31,272 nucleotides of DNA from an uncultured Collinsella sp. (GCA_937943045.1 CALEBN010000064.1:1-31272); one strand, 5' to 3'. Shown: positions 6,760-15,098, counted from the first letter of the stretch. Made by a program: numbers and translations. Notes: generated from the letters alone by a model not told the origin.

Positions 6760-7551
6760 ATGCCCACACCTTCCACTGCACGCATGCACGACTTCGAGGT
6801 CGTCTCGAACCAGGAGATCGCCGACGGCATCTTCTCGCTCGTCATCTCGGCCCCCAAGCTTGCAAGTGCGCTCAAGCCCGGTCAGTTTGTGAACATTGCC
6901 GTGCCCGGTGATGCGTCCTCGCTGCTTCGCGTGCCCCTGAGCTTCTATCGCGCCGACGCCCAGGCCGGCACCGTCGAGCTGTGGTACGCCGTCGTGGGCG
7001 ACGACACCCGTCGTCTGTCGCAGATGGGCCCCGGCTCCACCTCTAATCTGCTGGGTCCTGGCGGCCGCGGCTGGTTCGTGCCCGAGGGCACCAGGAAGGC
7101 GCTGCTCGTGGCGGGCGGCATCGGCGTTCCGCCCGTGCTGTGCCTTGCCGGTAAGCTTGCCGAGCAGGGTGTGGCCGTCGACGTGTGCCTGGGCTTTGGT
7201 ACCGCGTCCAAGGCCGTGGGCATCGATGAGTTCCGCGCTTTGTGCGACACGGTCAGCGTTTGCACTGACGACGGTTCGCTTGGCACGCACGGTTTTTGCA
7301 CCGATCCTGCCGCCGAGCTGCTCGGCGAGGGCGGCTACGACTACGTGGCCAGCTGCGGTCCCGCCGTCATGATGAAGAAGGTCGCCGCCGCTGCCGCCGA
7401 GGCCGGTGCGTACTGCGAGGTTTCGCTCGAGCGCATGATGAGCTGTGGCTTTGGTGCCTGCAACACCTGCAATGTCGAGACGGTCGACGGTATGAAGGGC
7501 GCCTGTATGTGCGGCCCCGTGTTCGATGCTTCCAAGGTGGTGGTCTTCTAG
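6760..7551 (+). CDS. pyrK: Dihydroorotate dehydrogenase B electron-transfer subunit PyrK
   Basis: Carries electrons from the PyrD flavin to NAD+ through an iron-sulfur cluster and FAD. Of 263 residues, roughly 8-105 form the FAD-binding barrel (motif RVPLSFYR) and 110-215 the NAD-binding fold (LLVAGGIGVPPVL). The C-terminal [2Fe-2S] site is CGFGACNTC with C229, C234 and C237; C249 in ACMCGPVF is the fourth ligand, and C251 is an extra cysteine. The ATG at 6760 is five bases after GATTGGAG; an in-frame TTG at 6670 would translate through the hairpin and is unlikely. The stop codon touches the pyrD start. Confidence 0.95.
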   Translation: MPTPSTARMHDFEVVSNQEIADGIFSLVISAPKLASALKPGQFVNIAVPGDASSLLRVPLSFYRADAQAGTVELWYAVVGDDTRRLSQMGPGSTSNLLGPGGRGWFVPEGTRKALLVAGGIGVPPVLCLAGKLAEQGVAVDVCLGFGTASKAVGIDEFRALCDTVSVCTDDGSLGTHGFCTDPAAELLGEGGYDYVASCGPAVMMKKVAAAAAEAGAYCEVSLERMMSCGFGACNTCNVETVDGMKGACMCGPVFDASKVVVF

Positions 7552-8474
7552 TGGGTACCGTGAACATGGCCGTCGACTTCGGCGGCGTCAAGATGCAGAA
7601 CCCCATCAACACCGCAGCCGGTACCTTTGGCTACGGCTGGCAGTTCCAGAACTTCTTTGATGTCTCCCAGCTGGGCGCCATCACCACCAAGGGTTGTGCT
7701 GCCGAGCCCTGGCCCGGCAACCCCGCGCCCCGCATGGCCGAGATCCCGGGCGGCATGATCAACTCCGTGGGCCTTCAGAACCCCGGCGTGGCTGCCTTCG
7801 CCCGTGAGTCCGGTCCCTGGCTCGAGCAGCTCTCCAAGGACGGTTGCCAGGTCATCTGCCAGGTCGCCGGCCACTCCGTTGACGAGTTTGTGCGCGCGCT
7901 CGAGATGTATGTCGAGCTGTGCCCCTGGGCTGCCGGCTACGAGATCAACGTCAGCTGCCCCAATATTGCCGCCGGCGGTGCCGCCATGGGCTCCTCGCCC
8001 GAGGGCGCCTCTGCCGTTATGGCTGCCTGCCGTAAGGTGACCGATAAGCCGCTGTTCGTGAAGATGGCGCCGGTTAACGTCGCCGAGATTGCCAAGGCTC
8101 TCGAGGCCGCGGGAGCCGACGGCCTTTCGGTCATCAACTCCATCCAGGGCATGGCCATTGACGTTCATACCCGCAAGTCCCGTGTGGCCAAGCCCAAGGG
8201 CGGCCTTTCGGGTCCGCTGTGCCACCACATCGCCGTTCGCATGGTCTGGGAGGTCGCTCAGGCCGTCGATATCCCCATCAACGGTGTCGGCGGCGTCATG
8301 ACGGGCGAGGATGCGGCCGAGTTTATCCTGGCCGGCGCCACCTGCGTGTCGGTCGGCATGGCCAATTTCGTCGATCCGTGCGCCTCAATTAAGATCGCGC
8401 ACGAGCTCGAGGCCTGGGCGGAGTCCCAGGGCGTGAAGGACATCAACGAGCTGGTAGGTGCTTTCGAATGCTAG
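7551..8474 (+). CDS. pyrD: Dihydroorotate dehydrogenase B catalytic subunit (class 1B)
   Basis: Oxidises dihydroorotate to orotate with FMN, passing electrons to PyrK and then NAD+. Features are NTAAGTFGYG, the TTKGC segment, MINSVGLQNPG, and EINVSCPNI, in which C136 is the catalytic base of class 1 enzymes. GVGGVMTGEDAAEFILAGA near the C-terminus binds the FMN phosphate. The start is uncertain. GTG 7551 shares its first base with the pyrK stop codon and gives 307 residues, the family length; GTG 7560 and ATG 7566 are alternatives that would remove three or five residues. The paired pyrK makes class 1B certain. Confidence 0.94.
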   Translation: MGTVNMAVDFGGVKMQNPINTAAGTFGYGWQFQNFFDVSQLGAITTKGCAAEPWPGNPAPRMAEIPGGMINSVGLQNPGVAAFARESGPWLEQLSKDGCQVICQVAGHSVDEFVRALEMYVELCPWAAGYEINVSCPNIAAGGAAMGSSPEGASAVMAACRKVTDKPLFVKMAPVNVAEIAKALEAAGADGLSVINSIQGMAIDVHTRKSRVAKPKGGLSGPLCHHIAVRMVWEVAQAVDIPINGVGGVMTGEDAAEFILAGATCVSVGMANFVDPCASIKIAHELEAWAESQGVKDINELVGAFEC

Positions 8475-9184
8475 AGACCGACGCCCGCGACCGCGTTATC
8501 GTCGCCCTCGACTGCGACCGTGAGCGTGCGCTCGAGCTCGCCCACGAGCTTTCTGGTCATGCCGCTTGGCTCAAGGTGGGCATGACGCTCTATTACGCCG
8601 AGGGGCCCGAGATCGTCAAGACGTTCAAGGACCTGGGCTTTAAGGTCTTCCTCGACCTCAAGTTCCATGACATTCCGCATCAGGTGCGCGGTGCCGCCCG
8701 TTCGGCCTCGCTTGCCGGTGCCGACCTGCTCTCGGTCCACGGCCTGGGTTCTGGTGCTATGCTCGCTGCGTGCCGTGAGGGTGCCGAGGAGGCGCGCGAG
8801 GACCGCGCCAAGCTCGTCGCCATCACCGTGCTCACGAGCATGAACCAGGATTCGCTGGCTGAGATCGGCGTCGAGTCACCCGTGGCCGAGGAGGCCGCCC
8901 GCCTGGCAAAGCTTGCCCAGGCCAACGGTATCGACGGCATCGTGTGCTCGCCGATGGAGGCCCATGACATGCGCGAGCTGCTCGGCCCCGACGCGTTGAT
9001 CGTGACTCCGGGCGTTCGTCCGGTGGGTGCCGCCCTTGGTGACCAGTCCCGTGTGGCGACGCCTTCTCAGGCTATCGAGCGCGGCGCGAGCCATATCGTG
9101 GTGGGCCGACCCATCACCGGTGCCGACGACCCGGTTGCCGCCTTTGACGCTATCGTTGCCGAGCTGGTCGAAAACGTCGCCTAA
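8468..9184 (+). CDS. pyrF: Orotidine 5'-phosphate decarboxylase
   Basis: Decarboxylates OMP to UMP, the last step of the pathway. The 238-residue protein of the short bacterial class has the catalytic D63-L-K65-x-x-D68 array in FLDLKFHDIP and the phosphate-binding GVRPVGAALGDQSR and VVGRPIT segments. The ATG at 8468 overlaps the pyrD stop codon by seven bases, with GGTAGGTG about nine bases upstream. It ends the operon. The preceding enzyme, orotate phosphoribosyltransferase (pyrE), is not encoded here and must be elsewhere, or its role is met by another phosphoribosyltransferase. Confidence 0.96.
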   Translation: MLETDARDRVIVALDCDRERALELAHELSGHAAWLKVGMTLYYAEGPEIVKTFKDLGFKVFLDLKFHDIPHQVRGAARSASLAGADLLSVHGLGSGAMLAACREGAEEAREDRAKLVAITVLTSMNQDSLAEIGVESPVAEEAARLAKLAQANGIDGIVCSPMEAHDMRELLGPDALIVTPGVRPVGAALGDQSRVATPSQAIERGASHIVVGRPITGADDPVAAFDAIVAELVENVA

Positions 9185-9229
9185 AAGATTCCCTCAAGTC
9201 ACCACTTTTGGGTCTCATTAGCACAAATT

Positions 9230-9322
9230 AGCCCCTGTGCCTGCGAAAACTTTCCCATCCTTTGTGTGGAATCGCAGGTCAGGGGCTCAACTTTAACCTC
9301 CGTATATTGCACTTTTCGCAGG
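9230..9322. other. Large stem-loop with an alternative pairing, between pyrF and mihF
   Basis: AGCCCCTG (9230-9237) pairs with CAGGGGCT (9280-9287), and CCTGCGA (9240-9246) with TCGCAGG (9272-9278): 15 pairs with a small internal loop and a 25-base apical loop. The same left arm, extended to CCTGCGAAAA (9240-9249), is also perfectly complementary to TTTTCGCAGG at 9313-9322, so two folds compete. No T run follows, so it is a poor intrinsic terminator. Function unknown; it could protect the pyr 3' end, be a small RNA, or be a repeat element. Confidence 0.5.
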
Positions 9323-9365
9323 TATCGTCTAACCTATGGTGCCGTCGATTGGGCATTTAGTGCGT

Positions 9366-9394
9366 TTGACGTGCTAAAATGCCAATTATTGCAT
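9366..9394 (+). promoter_or_regulatory. Candidate mihF promoter
   Basis: TGCTAAAAT at 9372-9380 is an extended -10 element of the same type as before adhE, rpmB and rpsT. TTGACG (9366-9371) with TTGCAT 17 bases on (9389-9394) is an overlapping classical alternative. Either gives a leader of roughly 25-40 bases before the ribosome-binding site at 9413. Confidence 0.5.
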
Positions 9395-9424
9395 CAGATA
9401 TAACCCAACTATTTGGAGGTTCGA

Positions 9425-9733
9425 ATGGCACTCCCTCAGCTTACCGACGAGCAGCGCAAGCAGGCTCTTGAGAAGGCTGCCGCCGCACGTCACGCCCGCG
9501 CTGAGCTTCGCGAGCAGATCAAGAAGGGCGAGAAGTCCCTCGAGTCCGTGCTCAACTCCGATGACCCCATCGCTTCCCGCATGAAGGTTTCCACCCTCAT
9601 CGAGTCTCTCCCCGGTTATGGCAAGGCCAAGGCCGCCAAGATCATGGAGGAGCTCGGCATCTCCGCTACCCGTCGCGTCCAGGGCCTCGGCGTCCGCCAG
9701 CGCGAGCAGCTCCTCGAGCAGCTGACCAAATAA
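9425..9733 (+). CDS. mihF: Integration host factor, actinobacterial type (mIHF)
   Basis: A 102-residue nucleoid-associated DNA-binding protein of the actinobacterial mIHF family, unrelated in sequence to HU/IHF. It has a basic N-terminal helix (ALEKAAAARHARAELREQIKKGE) followed by the helix-two-turn-helix region MKVSTLIESLPGYGKAKAAKIMEELGI and the C-terminal RRVQGLGVRQREQLL, where the family contacts DNA. ATG 9425 follows TTGGAGGT by five bases; a GTG or other in-frame codon inside that site is not credible. gmk starts directly after the stop codon. The mihF-gmk-rpoZ order is the standard actinobacterial arrangement and is a main reason for placing this genome there. Confidence 0.94.
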   Translation: MALPQLTDEQRKQALEKAAAARHARAELREQIKKGEKSLESVLNSDDPIASRMKVSTLIESLPGYGKAKAAKIMEELGISATRRVQGLGVRQREQLLEQLTK

Positions 9734-10303
9734 GTGAGCGCTCAGGATTCAAAGCTCTTTGTGATTTCTGGACCGTCAGGTGCAGGCAAGGGCACGCTCG
9801 TCACTCGTGTGCGCGAGCGTCGCTCGAACCTGGGCCTGACGGTTTCGGCTACCACGCGAGCACCACGCAAAGGTGAGGTCGACGGCGTCAACTACTTTTT
9901 CCTGACGCGCGAGGAGTTCGACCGCCGCGTGGCAAACGGTGAGTTTGTTGAGTGGGCCGAGGTCCACGGTAACTGCTACGGCACCTTGGTGAGCGAGGTC
10001 ACATCCAAGCTCGCCTCTGGCTCGTCTCTGATCTTGGAGATCGATGTCCAGGGAGCCCTGCAGGTCAAGGAGCGTTTCCCCGAGGCCGTGTTGATCTTTA
10101 TCAAGCCGCCTTCGCTCGAGGTGCTCCGCGAGCGTCTGGTCGGTCGCGGTACCGAGACGCCCGAGACGATTGAGCTGCGTATGGCAAACGCCGCCGATGA
10201 ACTTGCCCTTGCCGACCGCTACGACGACGTCGTGGTGAATGACGATCTCGACCGCGCGACCGATGAGCTCGTTCGCGTTCTCGATATGCATGAAAGGATC
10301 TGA
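9734..10303 (+). CDS. gmk: Guanylate kinase
   Basis: Phosphorylates GMP/dGMP to GDP/dGDP. The 189-residue protein has the P-loop GPSGAGKG (13-20), the GMP-binding segments TTRAPRKGEVDGVNYFF and EWAEVHGNCYGT, and LEIDVQGALQVK. The start is GTG 9734, immediately after the mihF stop codon. No independent ribosome-binding site is visible, so translation is probably coupled to mihF. It shares the transcription unit mihF-gmk-rpoZ-thiI. Confidence 0.96.
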   Translation: MSAQDSKLFVISGPSGAGKGTLVTRVRERRSNLGLTVSATTRAPRKGEVDGVNYFFLTREEFDRRVANGEFVEWAEVHGNCYGTLVSEVTSKLASGSSLILEIDVQGALQVKERFPEAVLIFIKPPSLEVLRERLVGRGTETPETIELRMANAADELALADRYDDVVVNDDLDRATDELVRVLDMHERI

Positions 10304-10308
10304 GGTCC

Positions 10309-10590
10309 GTGTCCGTTGTAAAGCCTTGCATTGACGATCTTCTGGAGAAGACCGATCACAACCGCTTCCTGCTCGCCTCGCTTGCCTCCAAGCGCGCCTG
10401 CGACATTAACAGCATGTTGCGTGGCCAGCACAACCGCGTGCTCGCCGTCCAGGATGTCGATGACATCACTATTGCGCTTTCCGGCGCCGATACCATCTCG
10501 ATGGCTATGGACGAGATTGTCGACGGCGACATCTCCTACGACGAGGCCCGTTACGAGAAGGCACTCGGCCATAAGGTTGCTGAAGCCTAA
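10309..10590 (+). CDS. rpoZ: RNA polymerase omega subunit
   Basis: A 93-residue omega subunit, which wraps the beta-prime C-terminus and aids core assembly. The segments PCIDDLLEKTDHNRFLLASL, ASKRACDIN and ISYDEARYEKALG match the family pattern (an early DLLEK..N+F.L....AKRA core). GTG 10309 is preceded by GAGG. It follows gmk by five bases, and the thiI ATG comes directly after its TAA, so it sits in the middle of a coupled operon. Confidence 0.92.
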   Translation: MSVVKPCIDDLLEKTDHNRFLLASLASKRACDINSMLRGQHNRVLAVQDVDDITIALSGADTISMAMDEIVDGDISYDEARYEKALGHKVAEA

Positions 10591-11835
10591 ATGGCAGCCC
10601 GCGTCTGCCTGGTCCACTATCACGAGGTTGGACTAAAGGGCAAGAACCGCGCACATTTTGAGCATATCCTCATGGATAACATCAAGGCGGCCTTGGCCGC
10701 CTTTTCCGTGAATGCCGTGTCTCGAATTTCCGGTTATATCCTCGTGACCTTTAACGAGCATCAGGCCGACGAGGCGGCGCGCGTCATTCGCACCGTCCCC
10801 GGCGTTGCTCGCGTGTCCCTGGCATATCACACGAACCGCGACCCGCAGGAGTACTGCGCCGCCGCCGTGAAGGCGCTGCGCGAGTTTGGTCCCTTTGAGT
10901 CGTTTAAGGTGCATGCCAAGCGCTCGAACACCGACTACGAGCTCACCTCGATTGATATCAATCGTCAGGTGGGAGAGGTGTTGTGCGAGGCGTTTCCCGA
11001 TAAAAAGGTCCAGATGCACGACCCCGACGCAATGGTGCACGTGCTGGTGGTCCAGGGTAGCGTTTATGTGTACGCGCGCTCCGAGCGCGGCGTGGGCGGT
11101 CTGCCGGTGGGATCTGCCGGCAAGGTCGTGACGCTACTGTCGTCGGGTATCGATTCTCCGGTAGCGACCTGGATGCTCGCGCGTCGCGGCGCGGTGTGCG
11201 TGCCGGTACATTTCTCCGGTCGTCCGCAGACGCCCGACACGAGCGAGTATTTGGTGCAGGACATCATCCGTGCGCTTGAGCCGGGTGTCCAGATCGGCCG
11301 CCTGTACGTGGTGCCGTTTGGCGATTGTCAGCGTGAGATCTCGGTGACCTGCCCCAGCAACCTGCGCGTGATCATGTACCGTCGCATTATGTATTCGGTT
11401 GCCGAGCGCATTGCGCATATCGAGGGCGCCAAGGCTATTGTGACCGGTGAATCGCTCGGTCAGGTTGCTTCCCAGACGCTCGAGAACATCATGGCCGTCA
11501 ACGAGGCCGTCAAGATCCCCGTGTTCCGCCCGCTGATTGGTTCGGACAAGCAGGAGATCATCGCGCGTGCCGAGGAAATCGGTACCTTCGATATCTCGAC
11601 CGAGGCCGCTCCCGATTGCTGCACGCTCTTTATGCCGCGCCGCCCCGAGACGCACGCCAAACTCGATGCCGTGCATGAGGCGTGGGAGCTGTTCGATCAC
11701 GAGGAGATGATTGAGCGCTTGCTCAAGCAGACCGAGTATATCGACTTCGAGAGCAACACGTATAAGGCCCCTAAGACCTTAAAACGCAAACATTCCGAGC
11801 TCGCTCCACGTGAGATTTACCAAGATCACGAATAA
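10591..11835 (+). CDS. thiI: tRNA 4-thiouridine synthase ThiI (no rhodanese domain)
   Basis: Adenylates and thiolates U8 of tRNA and, in some bacteria, supplies sulfur for the thiamin thiazole. The 414 residues comprise an N-terminal ferredoxin-like/THUMP region (about 1-170) and a PP-loop ATPase domain with SSGIDSP at 184-190; the usual SGG appears as SSG. C344 in APDCCTLF corresponds to the conserved catalytic cysteine of E. coli ThiI (C344). The C-terminal rhodanese domain of enteric ThiI is absent, as in Bacillus, so a separate cysteine desulfurase (NifZ-like) should deliver sulfur. ATG 10591 abuts the rpoZ stop codon. Confidence 0.95.
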   Translation: MAARVCLVHYHEVGLKGKNRAHFEHILMDNIKAALAAFSVNAVSRISGYILVTFNEHQADEAARVIRTVPGVARVSLAYHTNRDPQEYCAAAVKALREFGPFESFKVHAKRSNTDYELTSIDINRQVGEVLCEAFPDKKVQMHDPDAMVHVLVVQGSVYVYARSERGVGGLPVGSAGKVVTLLSSGIDSPVATWMLARRGAVCVPVHFSGRPQTPDTSEYLVQDIIRALEPGVQIGRLYVVPFGDCQREISVTCPSNLRVIMYRRIMYSVAERIAHIEGAKAIVTGESLGQVASQTLENIMAVNEAVKIPVFRPLIGSDKQEIIARAEEIGTFDISTEAAPDCCTLFMPRRPETHAKLDAVHEAWELFDHEEMIERLLKQTEYIDFESNTYKAPKTLKRKHSELAPREIYQDHE

Positions 11836-11845
11836 TGTTGTGTAT

Positions 11846-11879
11846 AGACCGGCGGTGATTTTGCATCGTCGGTCTTTTT
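11846..11879 (+). terminator. Terminator after thiI
   Basis: A 12-bp stem, AGACCGGCGGTG (11846-11857) with CATCGTCGGTCT (11864-11875), two G-T pairs and a six-base loop, followed by TTTT and C. It closes the mihF-gmk-rpoZ-thiI transcription unit eleven bases after the thiI stop codon. Confidence 0.88.
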
Positions 11880-11950
11880 CTATCTGGGCATTAGGCGATA
11901 AACGGTTCATTTGTCGACGTGTGCCTGAATAAATGGACACTTTTCCGCAA

Positions 11951-11985
11951 GGTTTTGGTCAGCTTTTGGTTTGACCGCGAAAACC
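11951..11985 (+). promoter_or_regulatory. Stem-loop upstream of comEA
   Basis: GGTTTT (11951-11956) and GGTCA (11957-11961) pair with TGACC (11972-11976) and AAAACC (11980-11985), with a three-base bulge. It lies 65 bases before the comEA start in the 170 bases that must hold its promoter. It may be an operator or leader hairpin. No clear promoter was found near it. Confidence 0.35.
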
Positions 11986-12049
11986 GGTGTGGGCGTGCGG
12001 AGGCTGCGGCGTTCGTTTCCTGACACGATGGTGTTGGGAGGTGTTTGCT

Positions 12050-12760
12050 ATGGCGCAGCGCGAGCAACACGAACGGGTTAAACGGATGGACCGCTGGGCA
12101 GAAAAGCTGCTCGGCCATAAGGCGATGGTCGTGGCGATCCTGGTTGTCATTGCCGCCGCGAGCGGCTTGGCGATGGCAGGTTTTGGTGGTCACTCCAGCG
12201 ACGTATCGTTTGAGCGTAGTGATGAGGCGAGCGCCTCGGATGTGCGCGGGGCCGGGGATGCCTCTCCTGACGATGCCGATGAGCCGTCTGCCAAGAGCTC
12301 CTCTGCTGCCGAGGTGTACGTCGATGTTGATGGCGCCGTTGTGAAGCCTGGCGTGTACCGGCTTAAAGATGGAGCACGGGTGTCCCAGGCGATTGATGCC
12401 GCCGGAGGGCTTACGGCCGAGGCGGATGTGACGGTTCTTAACCGTGCGTCCAAGATCACCGATGGTCAAAAGATCTATGTGCCGACGGTAGGGGAGCAAC
12501 AAACGGCTGCGGCCGTCGGCGCCGCCGAAAGCAGTGCTTCCACGACCCCTGGTACAGGGTCTTCGTCGGGACTTGTGAATATCAATACGGCAAGTGCGGC
12601 GGAGCTGCAGACGCTTTCGGGCATCGGGCCTTCTATGGCCCAGTCAATTATCGACGAACGGACGCAAAACGGGGCCTTTGCCTCGGTCGATGACCTTATG
12701 CGCGTATCGGGGATCGGTGAGAAGAAACTCGCCAAAATTAAAGATTGCATCTGCGTATGA
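12050..12760 (+). CDS. comEA: Competence protein ComEA, DNA-binding
   Basis: Membrane-anchored receptor that binds incoming double-stranded DNA at the outer face of the membrane and passes it to ComEC. The 236-residue protein has one membrane segment (about 25-44), a Ser/Asp/Ala-rich linker (46-87), an SLBB domain (88-146, VYVDVDGAVVKPGVYRL), a second linker and a C-terminal helix-hairpin-helix pair (175-236, VNINTASAAELQTLSGIGP and FASVDDLMRVSGIGEKKL). ATG 12050 follows GGGAGGTG. Its stop codon overlaps the comEC ATG as ATGA. Whether the organism is naturally transformable depends on the pilus and ATPase genes, which are not in this window. Confidence 0.94.
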   Translation: MAQREQHERVKRMDRWAEKLLGHKAMVVAILVVIAAASGLAMAGFGGHSSDVSFERSDEASASDVRGAGDASPDDADEPSAKSSSAAEVYVDVDGAVVKPGVYRLKDGARVSQAIDAAGGLTAEADVTVLNRASKITDGQKIYVPTVGEQQTAAAVGAAESSASTTPGTGSSSGLVNINTASAAELQTLSGIGPSMAQSIIDERTQNGAFASVDDLMRVSGIGEKKLAKIKDCICV

Positions 12761-15060
12761 GTGCGACCGAGCGCGAGCATGTGATGCCACCGCGCCCATT
12801 GATGCCGTGGGCGATAGCCCTTTGTGCCGGCTTGTGTGCGAGCTGTGGGTTAGTGCTTAACATGGCGGCCGATGCGCTGCTGGGAGAGCGGGCGGCGCCC
12901 GTCACATTGCTTATGGCCATTCCCTTCGCGGCTGCGACGTGCATCGTATTGGCACGGTCCTGTATGCGTCTTGTGCGGTGGAAGCGATGGCTGTATGCCG
13001 CGGCCCTTGGCCTCGTTGCGGGAGCGGTCGTGTCCGCGGCTTGGGCGATAGGAGCGCTACACGCATCGAGGGCACTGGATAATCGGGCTGCGAGCAGTCT
13101 TGAGTTTGTTGTGCACGGCGATCCGTCCATCAATGACGGTGTGTACTCCTATACCTGCGATGCGTTTGCGGGCGAAAAGCATTTGGGTCAGGTATGGCTG
13201 TCGTGCGATCGTGAGCTCGGCGTCGGTTCGCATGTACGTGCTATCGGTCGAATTTCGCGCTTTGAGAATGATGCGTATGGGCGCTCACGCGTGCTTCGGG
13301 GCGAGCTTCGAAAGGTTAAAGTCGTCCGGTTGGTATCGATCGACGAGGGCCCTCCAGGCCCGTTGTCTTGGCTTCGAAACGAGCTCCTTGCCGTTATCGC
13401 GCCCGCGACCGATCCAGCGCGCTCGCTCATTGCCGGCGTTGTCTGCGGACGCTCGGCCGAGCTGCGTGCCCAGCCGGCGGGCGATTGGTTTTCGGTAACG
13501 GGCACCGCACATCTTATCGCTGTCTCGGGTAGTCATCTTGCCATCGTGGGGTTTGTGATTGAGAGCGCCCTGCAAAAGACACGCCTCTCTCGTGGGCTGC
13601 AGCGGGGGCTGTTGGTGCTGGCCCTCGCTGCCTATGCCGTTTTTACGGGCGCTTCGCCCTCGGCCGTGCGCGCGTGCTGCATGGTGGCGGCGTCGCTTGT
13701 CGCCAACGGCGCCGGGCGTCGTCGGCATGGCCTCTCGGCTCTGTTCGTCACCATGGCAATCTTTGTGTTGCTGCGTCCGACGGTATTGTTCGAAATGGGT
13801 TTTCAGCTTTCGTGCGCCAGTGTCTTTGCCATCCTTTGTTTTTGCCCCTACGCCACCTACGCCTTGGGCGAGCTGGGCATGCCATCGGGTGTCGCCAGCG
13901 TTTTGTCTGTCACGCTGTGCTCGCAGCTGGCGACACTTCCCGTTACGATTCCCGCATTTGAGACGTTTTCGCTCATTGCCCCACTTGCAAATGCCGTGAT
14001 CGGTCCGGTGATAAGCGTGCTGCTCGCTGTATCGGTTGTGCTGGTGCCCTGCTCGCTTGTGCCGCTGCTGCGTCACGGGGCGCTCGTGGTGCCCATGATT
14101 GTCGCCCGCTGTGCGCTGTTCTTTGAACAGCTCTTTGCTGCCGTTCCGGGCGCATCCGTAAGCGTGCCGCCCGATACGCCCTTGGTATATGTGGTGCCAT
14201 TCGCGCTGGTGGCCCTCTTGGTCTGGTGGCCACGCCCCCGCGCGCGGAGCATGGCAGCGGGGCTGCTGTGTTTAATGCTCGCAGCGGGTGTTCCGTATGT
14301 CTATTGGGATCGATGTGCGCCGCCTTCGGTAACGGTCCTCGATGTTGGCCAGGCCGATGCGATTCTGGTTCGTCAGGGTGGCGCCGTGGCACTCGTCGAC
14401 TGTGGGCTCGATGACCGCGTGGTGTCGGCGTTGGTTCGCAATAACGTCCACCATATCGACGCCGTCTTCGTGACGCATTGGGATGAAGACCATTGGGGCG
14501 GTCTTCCCGACGTACTCGATCGTTTTTCGGTTGGAACCATTGCGGTCGCGGCCGATGCACTTGACGGCGCGCCTACTGAGGTTCTGAATCGCCCGGGTGT
14601 AACGTATCGGCAGGTGGCTCGCGGAGACACGGTCGATATCGGCGCATTTCGGGCTCGTGTGATGTGGCCGTTTGACACGGTGGATGGCGAGGGCAATGAG
14701 GACTCTCTTGTTTTGCTGCTCTCCTACGCTCAGGAAGGCAAGAGCCTGCGTGTGCTCCTTACTGGTGACGCCGAGCTCGATCAGGAGCGCGAGTTTGTAC
14801 AGGAGGTGGGAGATATCGATGTGCTCAAGCTGGGGCATCATGGCTCAAAAGTTTCCGTCGACACAGACCTGCTGGGCACGCTTAAGCCCGAGTTCTCTAT
14901 CGCGAGCGCCGGCGAGGGGAATCGTTACGGCCATCCGTCGGATGCCTGCATCGATGCAGTTAAGGAAGCGGGTGGTGCGTTCGCATGCACCATCGAACAC
15001 GGCGACATTACCGTCACGCCGACTGCGAAGGGCTTTGCCATGCGATGCCAGCGACCGTGA
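12757..15060 (+). CDS. comEC: ComEC/Rec2 DNA-uptake channel with metallo-beta-lactamase domain
   Basis: Multi-spanning membrane protein that forms the channel for single-stranded DNA entry. The 767 residues hold N-terminal membrane segments and an extracellular DUF4131/OB-like region (about 1-210). The competence core begins at LIAGVVCGR and HLIAVSGSHLAIVG and carries about eight membrane helices. From about residue 523 there is a metallo-beta-lactamase domain: VTVLDVGQADAILV, the metal motif THWDEDHWGG (about 572), LLTGDAELDQE and LKLGHHGSKVS. All metal-binding residues are present, so the putative nuclease is probably active. ATG 12757 overlaps the comEA stop codon by four bases; the next ATG, 12784, is a weaker alternative. 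Confidence 0.94.
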   Translation: MSATEREHVMPPRPLMPWAIALCAGLCASCGLVLNMAADALLGERAAPVTLLMAIPFAAATCIVLARSCMRLVRWKRWLYAAALGLVAGAVVSAAWAIGALHASRALDNRAASSLEFVVHGDPSINDGVYSYTCDAFAGEKHLGQVWLSCDRELGVGSHVRAIGRISRFENDAYGRSRVLRGELRKVKVVRLVSIDEGPPGPLSWLRNELLAVIAPATDPARSLIAGVVCGRSAELRAQPAGDWFSVTGTAHLIAVSGSHLAIVGFVIESALQKTRLSRGLQRGLLVLALAAYAVFTGASPSAVRACCMVAASLVANGAGRRRHGLSALFVTMAIFVLLRPTVLFEMGFQLSCASVFAILCFCPYATYALGELGMPSGVASVLSVTLCSQLATLPVTIPAFETFSLIAPLANAVIGPVISVLLAVSVVLVPCSLVPLLRHGALVVPMIVARCALFFEQLFAAVPGASVSVPPDTPLVYVVPFALVALLVWWPRPRARSMAAGLLCLMLAAGVPYVYWDRCAPPSVTVLDVGQADAILVRQGGAVALVDCGLDDRVVSALVRNNVHHIDAVFVTHWDEDHWGGLPDVLDRFSVGTIAVAADALDGAPTEVLNRPGVTYRQVARGDTVDIGAFRARVMWPFDTVDGEGNEDSLVLLLSYAQEGKSLRVLLTGDAELDQEREFVQEVGDIDVLKLGHHGSKVSVDTDLLGTLKPEFSIASAGEGNRYGHPSDACIDAVKEAGGAFACTIEHGDITVTPTAKGFAMRCQRP

Positions 15061-15068
15061 TGACATCG

Positions 15069-15098
15069 TTGGCGCGCGGTGGACCCCTGGGCTAAAAT
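15069..15098 (+). promoter_or_regulatory. Candidate holA promoter
   Basis: TTGGCG (15069-15074) and TAAAAT (15093-15098) are separated by 18 bases and lie just after the comEC stop codon. A start near 15105 leaves a leader of about 34 bases to the holA ATG. Confidence 0.5.

Noticed and set aside
11900..11913. AAACGGTTCATTTG matching the adhE operator region in inverse orientation
   Set aside because: A 14-base match in a 31-kb window is expected a few times by chance, and no symmetric operator surrounds this copy.
11836..12049. Thiamin (TPP) riboswitch near thiI
   Set aside because: No TPP-type conserved CUGAGA or paired elements are visible, and the region is downstream of thiI.
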